A DNA stretch of 8,566 nt. Origin: Burkholderiaceae bacterium (lineage in GTDB: Bacteria; Pseudomonadota; Gammaproteobacteria; Burkholderiales; Burkholderiaceae_C). The stretch's first letter is position 1, and each line of letters starts with the position of its first letter. Location: positions 1 to 8,566 of the forward strand of contig JALRBF010000045.1 of the NCBI GenBank assembly GCA_023262365.1, in the 5' to 3' direction. The notes beneath the pieces were generated by a model that was not told the DNA's origin, searched no databases, and was given only the letters and a program-made list of their open reading frames with translations. Positions 1 through 5,884 of the stretch are shown here, one piece after another. The translations under genes and the position numbers were made by a program.

Positions 1-1
1 G

Positions 2-646
2 CTCAAATCGTTGGGCGTGCACACCGTGGTCTCGCTTAGTGCCGTGGGCTCGTTGCGCGAGGACATTGCCCCAGGTACCTTGGTGTTGGTGGAGCAGTTT
101 ATTGACCGAACCCAAGGCCGCGCCAGTTCGTTTTTTGGCCCTGGCTTGGTGGCGCACGTCTCCATGGCCGAGCCCACCTGTGGCTGGCTGCGGGGCCTGT
201 TGGGCCAAGCCGCGCTTGACGCCGGCGACGAGGTGGTACAAGGCGGCACCTACTTGGCCATGGAGGGCCCGCAGTTCTCCACCAAGGCCGAATCGCACCT
301 GTACCGGCAATGGGGCTGCAGCGTGGTGGGAATGACCAACATGCCCGAGGCCAAGTTGGCGCGCGAGGCCGAACTTTGCTATGCCACCGTGGCCATGGCC
401 ACGGACTACGACTGCTGGCGCGAAGGGCACGACGCGGTGACGGTGGAGCAAGTGGTGCAAGTGTTGCAGGGCAACAGCACCCGTGCCCGCGCCTTGGTTC
501 GGGCCTTGATTCCGTATTTGCACCAACCACAAAAAACCTGTGGCTGCGGGCAAGCGCTCAACCACGCCATCATCACCGCGCGCCCCGCTTGGGACCCCGA
601 GTTGGCGCAACGCCTGGCGTTGTTGCTCGCCCGCGTGAGCGCCTGA
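2..646 (+). CDS. mtnP: S-methyl-5'-thioadenosine phosphorylase, 5'-partial
   Basis: Cytosolic enzyme that cleaves methylthioadenosine (and usually 5'-deoxyadenosine) with phosphate to adenine and 5-methylthioribose-1-phosphate. The reading frame is open to the left edge; the first complete codon is at base 2, so the true start lies outside and the TTG at 11 is only an internal Leu. 214 residues are visible; family members are about 280-290, so roughly the first quarter is missing. Seen: SAVGSLREDI, QFIDRT, MEGPQFSTKAES (from base 260), GMTNMPEA, and ATDYDCW (398-418). In the PNP/MTAP superfamily the two Asp of the DYD stretch bind the 6-amino group of adenine, which favours MTAP over guanosine/inosine phosphorylase. 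The tail has a small CGCG cysteine cluster of unknown role. Its TGA overlaps the next ATG by one base (TGATG), implying translational coupling. The family call is firm; substrate range is inferred. Confidence 0.95.
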   Translation, partial: LKSLGVHTVVSLSAVGSLREDIAPGTLVLVEQFIDRTQGRASSFFGPGLVAHVSMAEPTCGWLRGLLGQAALDAGDEVVQGGTYLAMEGPQFSTKAESHLYRQWGCSVVGMTNMPEAKLAREAELCYATVAMATDYDCWREGHDAVTVEQVVQVLQGNSTRARALVRALIPYLHQPQKTCGCGQALNHAIITARPAWDPELAQRLALLLARVSA

Positions 647-1320
647 TGCCGCAGGCCACGCCGCCAAGCCCAACCCAGGCGCGGCAGGCGTTGGTCGCGG
701 CCATGCAGCGCCTTGAAGCCCTGGGCCTTAACGTGGCGGCCACGGGCAACGCCAGTATTAGGCTGGCCAAGGGCTGGCTCATTACGCCCACCGGGGTGGC
801 GGCCAGTGCTTTACAAGCCAAGCAGTTGGTGCCCATGGACATGAACGGCGGGTTTACGGGCAACTGGCAGCCTTCGAGCGAATGGCGCTTTCACCTGGAC
901 ATTTATCGTCAACGGCCCGAGGTGCAGGCGGTGGTGCATACCCACTCGCCCCACGCCACCGCCGTGGCCTGCCATGGCCACGATGTGCCAGCCTTTCACT
1001 ACATGATCGCCGCGTTCGGCGGCGACACGCTGCGCTGCGCACCGTACGCGCTGTTTGGCACGCAAGCCCTGTCGCAGGCGGCGCTGGGCGCACTGCACCA
1101 GCGCCACGCCTGCTTGCTGGCCAACCACGGCATGATTGCCCTGGGCGCCAACCTAAACCAAGCCCTGCAACGCGCCCATGCGGTCGAGGCGTTGTGCCAG
1201 CAATATCAACTGGCGTGCAGCATGGGCACACCCAAGCGGCTCAGTGGCGCGCAAATGGCCGAGGTTATCCAACGCTTTGCCCACTACGGCCAGCCCCAGC
1301 CCAAGGGCCCTCAGGCATGA
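646..1320 (+). CDS. FucA-type class II aldolase, probable 5-methylthioribulose-1-phosphate aldolase of the DHAP shunt
   Basis: A 224-residue zinc-dependent class II aldolase. It aligns closely with E. coli L-fuculose-1-phosphate aldolase as I remember that sequence: ATGNASIRL, LITPTG, SSEWRFH, VVHTHSPH, HYMIAAFGG, CAPYALFGT and LLANHGMIA all have direct counterparts. Glu79, His98, His100, His161 and Tyr119 fall exactly six residues after FucA Glu73, His92, His94, His155 and Tyr113, so the catalytic acid, three zinc ligands and one active-site Tyr are kept. The start is the ATG overlapping the mtnP stop; the frame stays open further upstream inside mtnP but that part is out-of-frame shadow. 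The ATGA at 1317-1320 joins it to mtnA. Flanked by mtnP and mtnA, it probably cleaves 5-methylthioribulose-1-phosphate (or 5-deoxyribulose-1-phosphate) to DHAP plus methylthioacetaldehyde (or acetaldehyde), as Ald2 does in Rhodospirillum rubrum and some E. coli. The alternative is the MtnB dehydratase, less likely given the FucA-specific blocks. Fold is certain; substrate is inferred from context. Confidence 0.85.
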   Translation: MPQATPPSPTQARQALVAAMQRLEALGLNVAATGNASIRLAKGWLITPTGVAASALQAKQLVPMDMNGGFTGNWQPSSEWRFHLDIYRQRPEVQAVVHTHSPHATAVACHGHDVPAFHYMIAAFGGDTLRCAPYALFGTQALSQAALGALHQRHACLLANHGMIALGANLNQALQRAHAVEALCQQYQLACSMGTPKRLSGAQMAEVIQRFAHYGQPQPKGPQA

Positions 1321-2375
1321 ACGCGGCTGTGACCCCGATGCGCTGGGTGGACGGTGCCCCGCCCACCCTGGAGCTACTCGACCAGCGGGCCTTGCCCCAC
1401 ACTGTTACCACCGTGCGCTGCCACCACGCCGCCGACGTGGCCCAAGCCATTCGCGACATGGTGGTGCGTGGTGCCCCCGCCATTGGCATTGCCGCGGCTT
1501 ACGGCATGGCTTTAGAGGCTCACCATCACCTGCGCGCTGAGGCCGCCGCCTGGCTGCACCACATGGCGCAGGCCGACGCGGTGCTGCGCGCCAGCCGGCC
1601 CACAGCGGTCAATTTGTTTTGGGCGCTCGATGCCATGCAACGCGTCTTAGCCAAGCAAACCGGGCTTGGCCCCGCTGAACAAGCGCAGGCGCTGGTGCGT
1701 GCGGCGCAGCAATTGCAGGCCGACGATGTCGCCATTAACCAACGCCTGGGCGCCCACGGCGCCAACTTGTTGCCGCAAGACGCGGTGGTGCTTACCCATT
1801 GCAATGCCGGTGCGCTGGCCACTGCCGGCCATGGCACCGCCTTGGGGGTGATTCGCACCGCCTTGGCGCAGGGCAAGCGGGTGCGGGTGTTTGCCGACGA
1901 AACCCGCCCGCTGCTGCAAGGCGCACGCCTGACGGCGTGGGAGCTGCACACCGAGGGCGTGGACGTGACGCTGATCACCGACAACGCGGCCGGGCACATC
2001 ATGCAGCATCGGCGCATCGACGCGGTGATTGTGGGCACCGACCGTGTGGCCGCCAACGGCGACGTGGCCAACAAAATCGGCACCTACATGGTGGCGGTGT
2101 TGGCGCATCGCCACGGCATTCCGTTTTACGTCGCCTGTCCCACGTCAACCATCGACATGGCCGTACCCAACGGCGCGGCCATTCCCATCGAGGCGCGCCA
2201 TGCCAACGAGGTGCGCGGCTATGGCACCACCTCGTGGGCGCCCGATGGGGTGGCGGTGTGTAACCCGGCGTTTGACGTCACCCCGGCCGACTTGGTGCAC
2301 GCGCTTATTACCGAGCATGGCGTGTGGCACCGCCCCAACGCCGCACGCATGCGCCAGTGGATGGCTGCGATTTAG
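1317..2375 (+). CDS. mtnA: S-methyl-5-thioribose-1-phosphate isomerase
   Basis: A 352-residue enzyme of the eIF2B-like superfamily that isomerises the aldose 5-methylthioribose-1-phosphate to the ketose 5-methylthioribulose-1-phosphate, giving the aldolase encoded just upstream its substrate. Hallmarks in order: MVVRGAPAIGIAAAYG (about residues 48-63), RPTAVNLFWALD (94-105), HCNAGALAT with Cys162, FADETRPLLQGARLTAWEL (192-210), VGTDRVAANGDVANKIGTY (239-257) with Asp242, and YVACPTSTID (271-280). Cys162 and Asp242 correspond to the catalytic Cys/Asp pair of bacterial MtnA and separate it from the regulatory eIF2B subunits. The length is normal. The start is the ATG of ATGA at 1317, overlapping the aldolase stop by four bases; the open frame upstream of it is aldolase shadow. 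The stop overlaps the stop of convergent mog by four bases, leaving no room for a terminator between them. Confidence 0.96.
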   Translation: MNAAVTPMRWVDGAPPTLELLDQRALPHTVTTVRCHHAADVAQAIRDMVVRGAPAIGIAAAYGMALEAHHHLRAEAAAWLHHMAQADAVLRASRPTAVNLFWALDAMQRVLAKQTGLGPAEQAQALVRAAQQLQADDVAINQRLGAHGANLLPQDAVVLTHCNAGALATAGHGTALGVIRTALAQGKRVRVFADETRPLLQGARLTAWELHTEGVDVTLITDNAAGHIMQHRRIDAVIVGTDRVAANGDVANKIGTYMVAVLAHRHGIPFYVACPTSTIDMAVPNGAAIPIEARHANEVRGYGTTSWAPDGVAVCNPAFDVTPADLVHALITEHGVWHRPNAARMRQWMAAI

Positions 2376-2956
2376 GCCGGGCTAGCGCGTCGGGCCGACT
2401 TGGGCCGAAACGCGTCACACACCAAGGGGTCGGTCTCCATGTAGGGGCCGCCAATTAAGTCCACGCAATACGGTATGGCCGTAAAGATGCCTGGCACCGT
2501 TACCTTGCCCTGGTCGTTGCGTAAGCCCTCAAGCGTTTCGGCAATACTTTTGGGCTGTCCCGGCAGGTTAACAATCAGGCAGCTGCCACGAATCACTGCC
2601 ACCTGGCGCGACAAAATGGCCGTGGGTACAAATTGCAAACTAATTTGACGCATTTGTTCGCCAAAGCCCGGCATCACGCGGTCGGCCACGTCCATGGTGG
2701 CCTCCGGCGTCACGTCGCGCGGCGCCGGCCCGGTGCCGCCGGTGGTCAGCACCAGGTGGCAGCCGCCATCGGCCATGGTGCGCAGCGCGTGCGCAATGGT
2801 GGGCCGTTCGTCGGGCACCACCTCGGTGGTGAACCGCAGCGGGTTGCGTAAGGCGCGCTCAAGCCACTGCTGCAACGCCGGCAGCCCTTTGTCTTCGTAC
2901 GTGCCGCTGGCGGCACGGTCGCTGATGCTCAGTAATCCCAAATGCAAAGCGTCCAT
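2372..2956 (-). CDS. mog: Molybdopterin adenylyltransferase Mog
   Basis: A 194-residue MogA-type enzyme that adenylylates molybdopterin before molybdate insertion, a late step of molybdenum cofactor synthesis in the cytosol. It matches E. coli Mog nearly end to end as remembered: GLLSISDRAASGTYEDKG near the N terminus, PDE at 48-50, HLVLTTGGTGPAPRDVTPEAT (67-87), MPGFGEQMRQISL (95-107), LSRQVAVIRG, LNLPGQPKS-like VNLPGQPKS, and the typical C-terminal AFRPKSARR. Asp49 and Asp81 match the catalytic Asp pair described in E. coli. It lacks MoaB-type and gephyrin-type extensions. It sits 7 bp after darP on the same strand with no evident Shine-Dalgarno sequence (the upstream bases are pyrimidine-rich), which suggests translation coupled to darP. 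The stop is TAA at 2374-2372, inside the mtnA stop region. Confidence 0.96.
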   Translation of the reverse strand: MDALHLGLLSISDRAASGTYEDKGLPALQQWLERALRNPLRFTTEVVPDERPTIAHALRTMADGGCHLVLTTGGTGPAPRDVTPEATMDVADRVMPGFGEQMRQISLQFVPTAILSRQVAVIRGSCLIVNLPGQPKSIAETLEGLRNDQGKVTVPGIFTAIPYCVDLIGGPYMETDPLVCDAFRPKSARRASPA

Positions 2957-2963
2957 GGTGTGG

Positions 2964-3602
2964 TCAAGAAGGTAAAGAGGGGGTAACGGGCGCGCTTGGC
3001 GCCGATTCGGTCAGTTGGTCGCGTACCAACGAAAACAGCGCCCGATACGCTTTGGCCTGGCGCGTTGCCTGCCCGGTGCTGCCTTGGCGCAGGTGTTGTT
3101 TGGCCGCGCGCACGGTTTGGCGCAACCACTGCACATCGGTTTGCGGGTAAGCCGCCATCCATTGCGTCATGGCGTGGTCGTCTTGCAGCAGCCGCTGGCG
3201 CCACTGCTCGGCGGCGTGTAACTTGGCCACCTCTTGGCCGTGGCCTTTGGCTTGGGCCTCGGTGTGGGCGGTGATGCGGGCCATGGTTGGGTCGTCCAGC
3301 GCACGCATGAGCTTGCCGATGAACTGCAGTTGCCGCTTGCGTGCGCCAAAGTCGGTCAGCTTGTGCATGGTTTGCAGGGCTTCAACCAGCGTCTCGGGAA
3401 GCCCCAGCGTTTGCCACACCGAAGGCTTGAGCCCCAGCAGCAACTCACCCACGTCTTGGCGTGCTTGGCTGGCCCGCTTAAGGTCGGTGCGCGAGACTTG
3501 CACGTCGCCCTTGCGCTGCGCGATCAAGGCTTCGTCCTCGGCGCTGCCGCGCACCACAAATTCGCCTTGAACAAAATATCCCGGTTTGGAACGACGTGGC
3601 AT
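2964..3602 (-). CDS. darP: Ribosome-associated protein DarP (YjgA, DUF615)
   Basis: A 212-residue protein of the YjgA/DUF615 family, known in E. coli as DarP, a factor that binds pre-50S particles and helps late 50S assembly. It is predicted soluble and rich in Arg, Lys, Gln and helix formers. Recognisable parts are VSRTDLKRASQARQDVGELL, the most conserved block GARKRQLQFIGKLMRALDD (about 86-104), and the C-terminal TDVQWLRQTVRAAKQH and AYRALFSLVRDQL segments. The chosen start, MPRRSKPGYF at 3602, is typical of burkholderial homologues; the frame stays open to an ATG at 3680, but that would overlap the first codons of divergent pmbA and add a non-conserved 26-residue leader. No good Shine-Dalgarno precedes the ATG. 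Divergent darP-pmbA adjacency is a known arrangement in proteobacteria and supports both calls. It is followed 7 bp later by mog. Confidence 0.92.
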   Translation of the reverse strand: MPRRSKPGYFVQGEFVVRGSAEDEALIAQRKGDVQVSRTDLKRASQARQDVGELLLGLKPSVWQTLGLPETLVEALQTMHKLTDFGARKRQLQFIGKLMRALDDPTMARITAHTEAQAKGHGQEVAKLHAAEQWRQRLLQDDHAMTQWMAAYPQTDVQWLRQTVRAAKQHLRQGSTGQATRQAKAYRALFSLVRDQLTESAPSAPVTPSLPS

Positions 3603-3655
3603 GGGCAAAAAGGGAAGGGCGGCCAAACGCCGCGTGAACAAGGGGACTTCGAGCC

Positions 3656-3670
3656 CCAGTATCATAGCCG
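3656..3670. promoter_or_regulatory. Candidate bidirectional -10 element between darP and pmbA
   Basis: The heptamer TATCATA at 3660-3666 reads TATGATA on the minus strand, so a -10-like hexamer is available in both directions (TATCAT toward pmbA, TATGAT toward darP). No convincing -35 box is seen on either side. If used, transcription toward pmbA would begin within a base or two of its ATG (near-leaderless), and toward darP about 50 nt before its ATG. Inference from sequence symmetry and position only. Confidence 0.35.
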
Positions 3671-3673
3671 GGC

Positions 3674-5050
3674 ATGACAAACGCCGCTTTTCAGTACCCC
3701 ACCGATCGGTTTCAACAACTGGTGCGCGACGCTTTGCAACACGCGCGCGCCCTTGGTGCCACCGAGGCCGCCGCCGAAGCCTCCGAAGGCTACGGCCTAA
3801 GCGTCTCGGTGCGCCACCGCGCGCTTGAGACGGTCGAGCGCAACCGAGACAAATCGCTGGGGGTGACGGTGTATCTGGGCCAGCGCCGCGGCCACGCCGT
3901 GACCTCTGATTTTGGCCAAGCCGCGCTACGCCAAACCGTGCAAGCGGCGTACGACATCGCCCGCTTCACCGCACAAGACCCCGAAGCCGGATTGCCCGAT
4001 GCCCAAGACATTGCGCAAGAAACGCCCGAACTGGACTTGATGCACGCGTGGTCCATCAGCCCCGAAGACGCCGCGGCCCTGGCGCGCCGCGCCGAGGACA
4101 GCGCCCTGGGCACCAGCCAGCGGGTAACGAACTCCGAAGGTGCTTCGGTCTCGGCGCAGCACTCGCATTTTTGGTCAGCCCACATGCGCGAGGGCGCGCT
4201 TGAGGGCCCCGGCGTGTTTGCCGGTGGCTACGCCAGCTCGCGGCACGGGTTGTCGGTGGCGGTGATAGCGGGGCAGGGTGATTCGATGCAACGCGACGGC
4301 TGGTACACCTCCATGCGCAACCCAGCGCAACTGGCCAGCCCCGAGGCGGTGGGCCGATACGCTGCCGAACGCGCCTTGGCCCGTGTGGGGGCAACCAAAA
4401 TGGCCACCATGGCGTGCCCGGTGCTGTTTGAGGCGCCTTTGGCCGCTGGCTTGCTGGGCAGCTTGGTGCACGCGCTCAGCGGCACCGCGCTGTACCGGCG
4501 CACCACGTTTTTGCCCGACTCCATGGGCCAGCAGGTGTTGGCCCCGCATTTGCAAGTTGACGAAGACCCCTTTGTGGTTCAAGGCAAAGGCAGCGTGCCC
4601 TTTGACGATGAGGGCGTGCGCGTGGCACCGCGTCAGGTGATTTGCGATGGTCGGGTGCAGGGGTATTTTTTAAGCACGTACTCGGCTCGCAAGCTGGGCC
4701 TGCGGACCACGGGCAACGCCGGCGGCAGCCACAACCTGGTTTGGCGTAGTCGCCTTACCCAGCCCGACGACGATTTGCCCAGCATGCTGCGCAAGCTCCA
4801 CCGCGGCTTGCTGGTTACCGAGCTCATGGGGCAAGGCGTTAACCCCATCACCGGCGACTACTCGCGCGGCGCGGCCGGTTACTGGGTTGAAAACGGCTGC
4901 ATCGCCTATCCGGTGCAAGAAATTACCATTGCTGGCAATTTACGCGACATGTTGGCGCAGGTCGTGGCCATTGGCGCGGACGTGTACACCATGGGCGCCA
5001 AAAGCACCGGCTCGGTGCTGATCGAGCGCATGAAGGTCGCAGGCAGCTAG
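3674..5050 (+). CDS. pmbA: Metalloprotease-complex subunit PmbA (TldE)
   Basis: A 458-residue member of the TldD/PmbA (U62) family. PmbA/TldE pairs with TldD in a cytosolic heterodimer that degrades unfolded peptides; in enterobacteria it trims microcin B17 and degrades the CcdA antitoxin. As expected for the TldE partner, I see no HExxxH metal motif, which resides in TldD (not in this window). Family blocks: ETVERNRDKSLGVTVYLGQRRG (about 51-72), TNSEGASVS, a central ALSGTALYRRTTFL, DEDPFVVQGKGSVPFDDEGV, YFLSTYSARKLG, TGNAGGSHNL, GVNPITGDYSRGAAGYWVENG and EITIAGNLRDML near the end. The length is normal. The ATG at 3674 has no clear Shine-Dalgarno and lies just after a -10-like box, so it may be leaderless. 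It is divergent from darP, and its TAG overlaps the stop of convergent yqeY. Confidence 0.95.
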   Translation: MTNAAFQYPTDRFQQLVRDALQHARALGATEAAAEASEGYGLSVSVRHRALETVERNRDKSLGVTVYLGQRRGHAVTSDFGQAALRQTVQAAYDIARFTAQDPEAGLPDAQDIAQETPELDLMHAWSISPEDAAALARRAEDSALGTSQRVTNSEGASVSAQHSHFWSAHMREGALEGPGVFAGGYASSRHGLSVAVIAGQGDSMQRDGWYTSMRNPAQLASPEAVGRYAAERALARVGATKMATMACPVLFEAPLAAGLLGSLVHALSGTALYRRTTFLPDSMGQQVLAPHLQVDEDPFVVQGKGSVPFDDEGVRVAPRQVICDGRVQGYFLSTYSARKLGLRTTGNAGGSHNLVWRSRLTQPDDDLPSMLRKLHRGLLVTELMGQGVNPITGDYSRGAAGYWVENGCIAYPVQEITIAGNLRDMLAQVVAIGADVYTMGAKSTGSVLIERMKVAGS

Positions 5051-5502
5051 CCTGCGGGCGAAAGCGCCTTTTTTACCGCCGCCGACACCTGCGCCATATC
5101 GGCCTTTGACGCCAACTCGGTTTTGGCTGCGGCCATTACCTTGCCCATGTCGCCCGGGCCACTGGCCCCTAGGCGTTGCACCAATTGCGCCACGGCTTGC
5201 GCCACCTCGTCAGCCGACAAACGCGCCGGCAGGTAGGCTTGTAGCACCTCGATTTCGGCGGCTTCGTTGGCCGCCAAATCGTTGCGTCCGGCTTGGGTAA
5301 ACGCTTGCACGCTGTCGCGCCGCTGTTTGATTAACTTGTCCACCAAGCCAACCACCATGGGGTCGGTGAGTTCGATGCGCTCATCCACCTCTTTTTGCTT
5401 GCACGCGGCCAGTAGCATGCGAATGGTGCCAAGGCGCTGGGCCTGTTTGGCGCGCATGGCGTCTTTCATGTCGGCTTGAATGGTTTGGTACAAAGGGCTC
5501 AT
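5047..5502 (-). CDS. yqeY: GatB/YqeY domain protein
   Basis: A 151-residue stand-alone YqeY-like protein, related to the tail domain of the GatB subunit of tRNA-dependent amidotransferase. Its biochemical role is not settled; a tRNA-related function is usually assumed. Seen: MKDAMRAKQAQRLGTIRMLLAACKQKEVD (about 12-40), a helical KQRRDSVQAFTQAGRNDLAANEAAEIEVLQAYLP segment (60-93) and GDMGKVMAAAK (118-128), all family signatures. The start MSPLYQTIQ at 5502 has AAGG six bases upstream; an upstream in-frame ATG at 5535 is rejected because its codons would be the rpsU terminator hairpin. The neighbour rpsU is transcribed toward yqeY, the usual rpsU-yqeY order of proteobacteria, but with a terminator between, so expression probably depends on read-through or an unseen promoter. 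Its last four bases overlap the pmbA stop. Confidence 0.93.
   Translation of the reverse strand: MSPLYQTIQADMKDAMRAKQAQRLGTIRMLLAACKQKEVDERIELTDPMVVGLVDKLIKQRRDSVQAFTQAGRNDLAANEAAEIEVLQAYLPARLSADEVAQAVAQLVQRLGASGPGDMGKVMAAAKTELASKADMAQVSAAVKKALSPAG
5056..5074 (+). terminator. Candidate intrinsic terminator of pmbA
   Basis: Six bases after the pmbA stop the + strand reads GGCG (5057-5060), AAAG, CGCC (5065-5068), then six T (5069-5074). A fifth G-T pair (5056/5069) could extend the stem. The stem is short but all GC and is followed at once by a pure T run. It lies inside the last codons of yqeY on the other strand, so the sequence serves both as terminator and as coding DNA. Confidence 0.6.
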
Positions 5503-5512
5503 GAGGGGCCTT

Positions 5513-5548
5513 AAAACAAAACACCCGCAGGGCAAACCGGTGCGGGTG
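5513..5548 (-). terminator. Intrinsic terminator after rpsU
   Basis: On the minus strand CACCCGCA (5548-5541) pairs perfectly with TGCGGGTG (5529-5522) around an 11-nt loop, and TTTTGTTTT follows (5521-5513). It lies 35 bases past the rpsU stop and ends 10 bases before the yqeY ATG. The shape is a classical Rho-independent terminator; leaky read-through would be the simplest supply of yqeY mRNA. Confidence 0.85.
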
Positions 5549-5582
5549 CGGGCGATCGGCGGGGCATGGACCCCTCCGGTGA

Positions 5583-5795
5583 TCAGTACATGCGCTTGGG
5601 CAACTGCATGCTGCGCACACGCTTGAGGTGGCGCTTGACCGCAGCGGCTTTTTTGCGCTTGCGCTCGGTGGTGGGTTTTTCGTAAAACTCGCGGGCACGC
5701 AGCTCGGTGAGCAGGCCAAGTTTTTCAATCGAGCGCTTAAAGCGACGCAGCGCTACTTCGGCGGGTTCGTTGTCTTTTACGCGTACCGTTGTCAT
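5583..5795 (-). CDS. rpsU: 30S ribosomal protein S21
   Basis: A 70-residue, very basic small-subunit protein. S21 binds near the anti-Shine-Dalgarno end of 16S rRNA and assists initiation. The sequence is a near-perfect S21: [59 protein letters not shown]. The length and C-terminal MQLPKRMY are normal for betaproteobacteria. No strong Shine-Dalgarno precedes the ATG; the closest is a GGA about 17 bases upstream, which is too far to be optimal. It lies 73 bp after cobA on the same strand, with a candidate promoter of its own in and just before the gap, and is followed by a strong terminator, so it is probably mostly monocistronic. Confidence 0.98.
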   Translation of the reverse strand: MTTVRVKDNEPAEVALRRFKRSIEKLGLLTELRAREFYEKPTTERKRKKAAAVKRHLKRVRSMQLPKRMY

Positions 5796-5855
5796 GTGAA
5801 TCGTGGTTTTCCGTGGACGGGTTGAGCCGCAGGGTTAACTGCAACAGAATCGCGC

Positions 5856-5884
5856 ATTGTAGCGTGTTTTAGGCGCTGTGCCTA
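5856..5884 (-). promoter_or_regulatory. Candidate sigma-70 promoter of rpsU
   Basis: On the minus strand TAGGCA (5884-5879, four of six matches to TTGACA) is followed after exactly 17 bases by TACAAT (5861-5856, five of six matches to TATAAT). It predicts an rpsU leader of about 50 nt. The -35 part overlaps the last codons of cobA. The 10-mer CGCTACAATG around the -10 box also occurs upstream of rpsO. Confidence 0.55.

Noticed and set aside
310..645. Open frame upstream of the aldolase ATG and likewise 882-1316 upstream of mtnA
   Set aside because: The added residues are Arg/Gly/Ala-rich shadow of mtnP and the aldolase with no homology sense; the ATG in each stop/start overlap is the natural start.
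646..1320. Aldolase as MtnB (methylthioribulose-1-phosphate dehydratase)
   Set aside because: MtnB shares the fold and HxH zinc motif, but this protein keeps FucA-specific blocks (SSEWRFH, HYMIAAFGG, CAPYALFGT) and the FucA residue spacing. Not fully excluded without a tree.
1526..2083. Long antisense frame inside mtnA (185 codons), and a similar one at 1647-2114
   Set aside because: Composition is that of a GC-rich shadow frame, with no recognisable domain, and it lies wholly within a well conserved gene.
3603..3680. Extended DarP start at 3680
   Set aside because: Would overlap the pmbA start and the likely promoter; the extra 26 residues are not part of the family.
5503..5535. Extended YqeY start at 5535
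   Set aside because: Its first codons are the rpsU terminator hairpin and T tract; the ATG at 5502 has a ribosome-binding site and the family N terminus.
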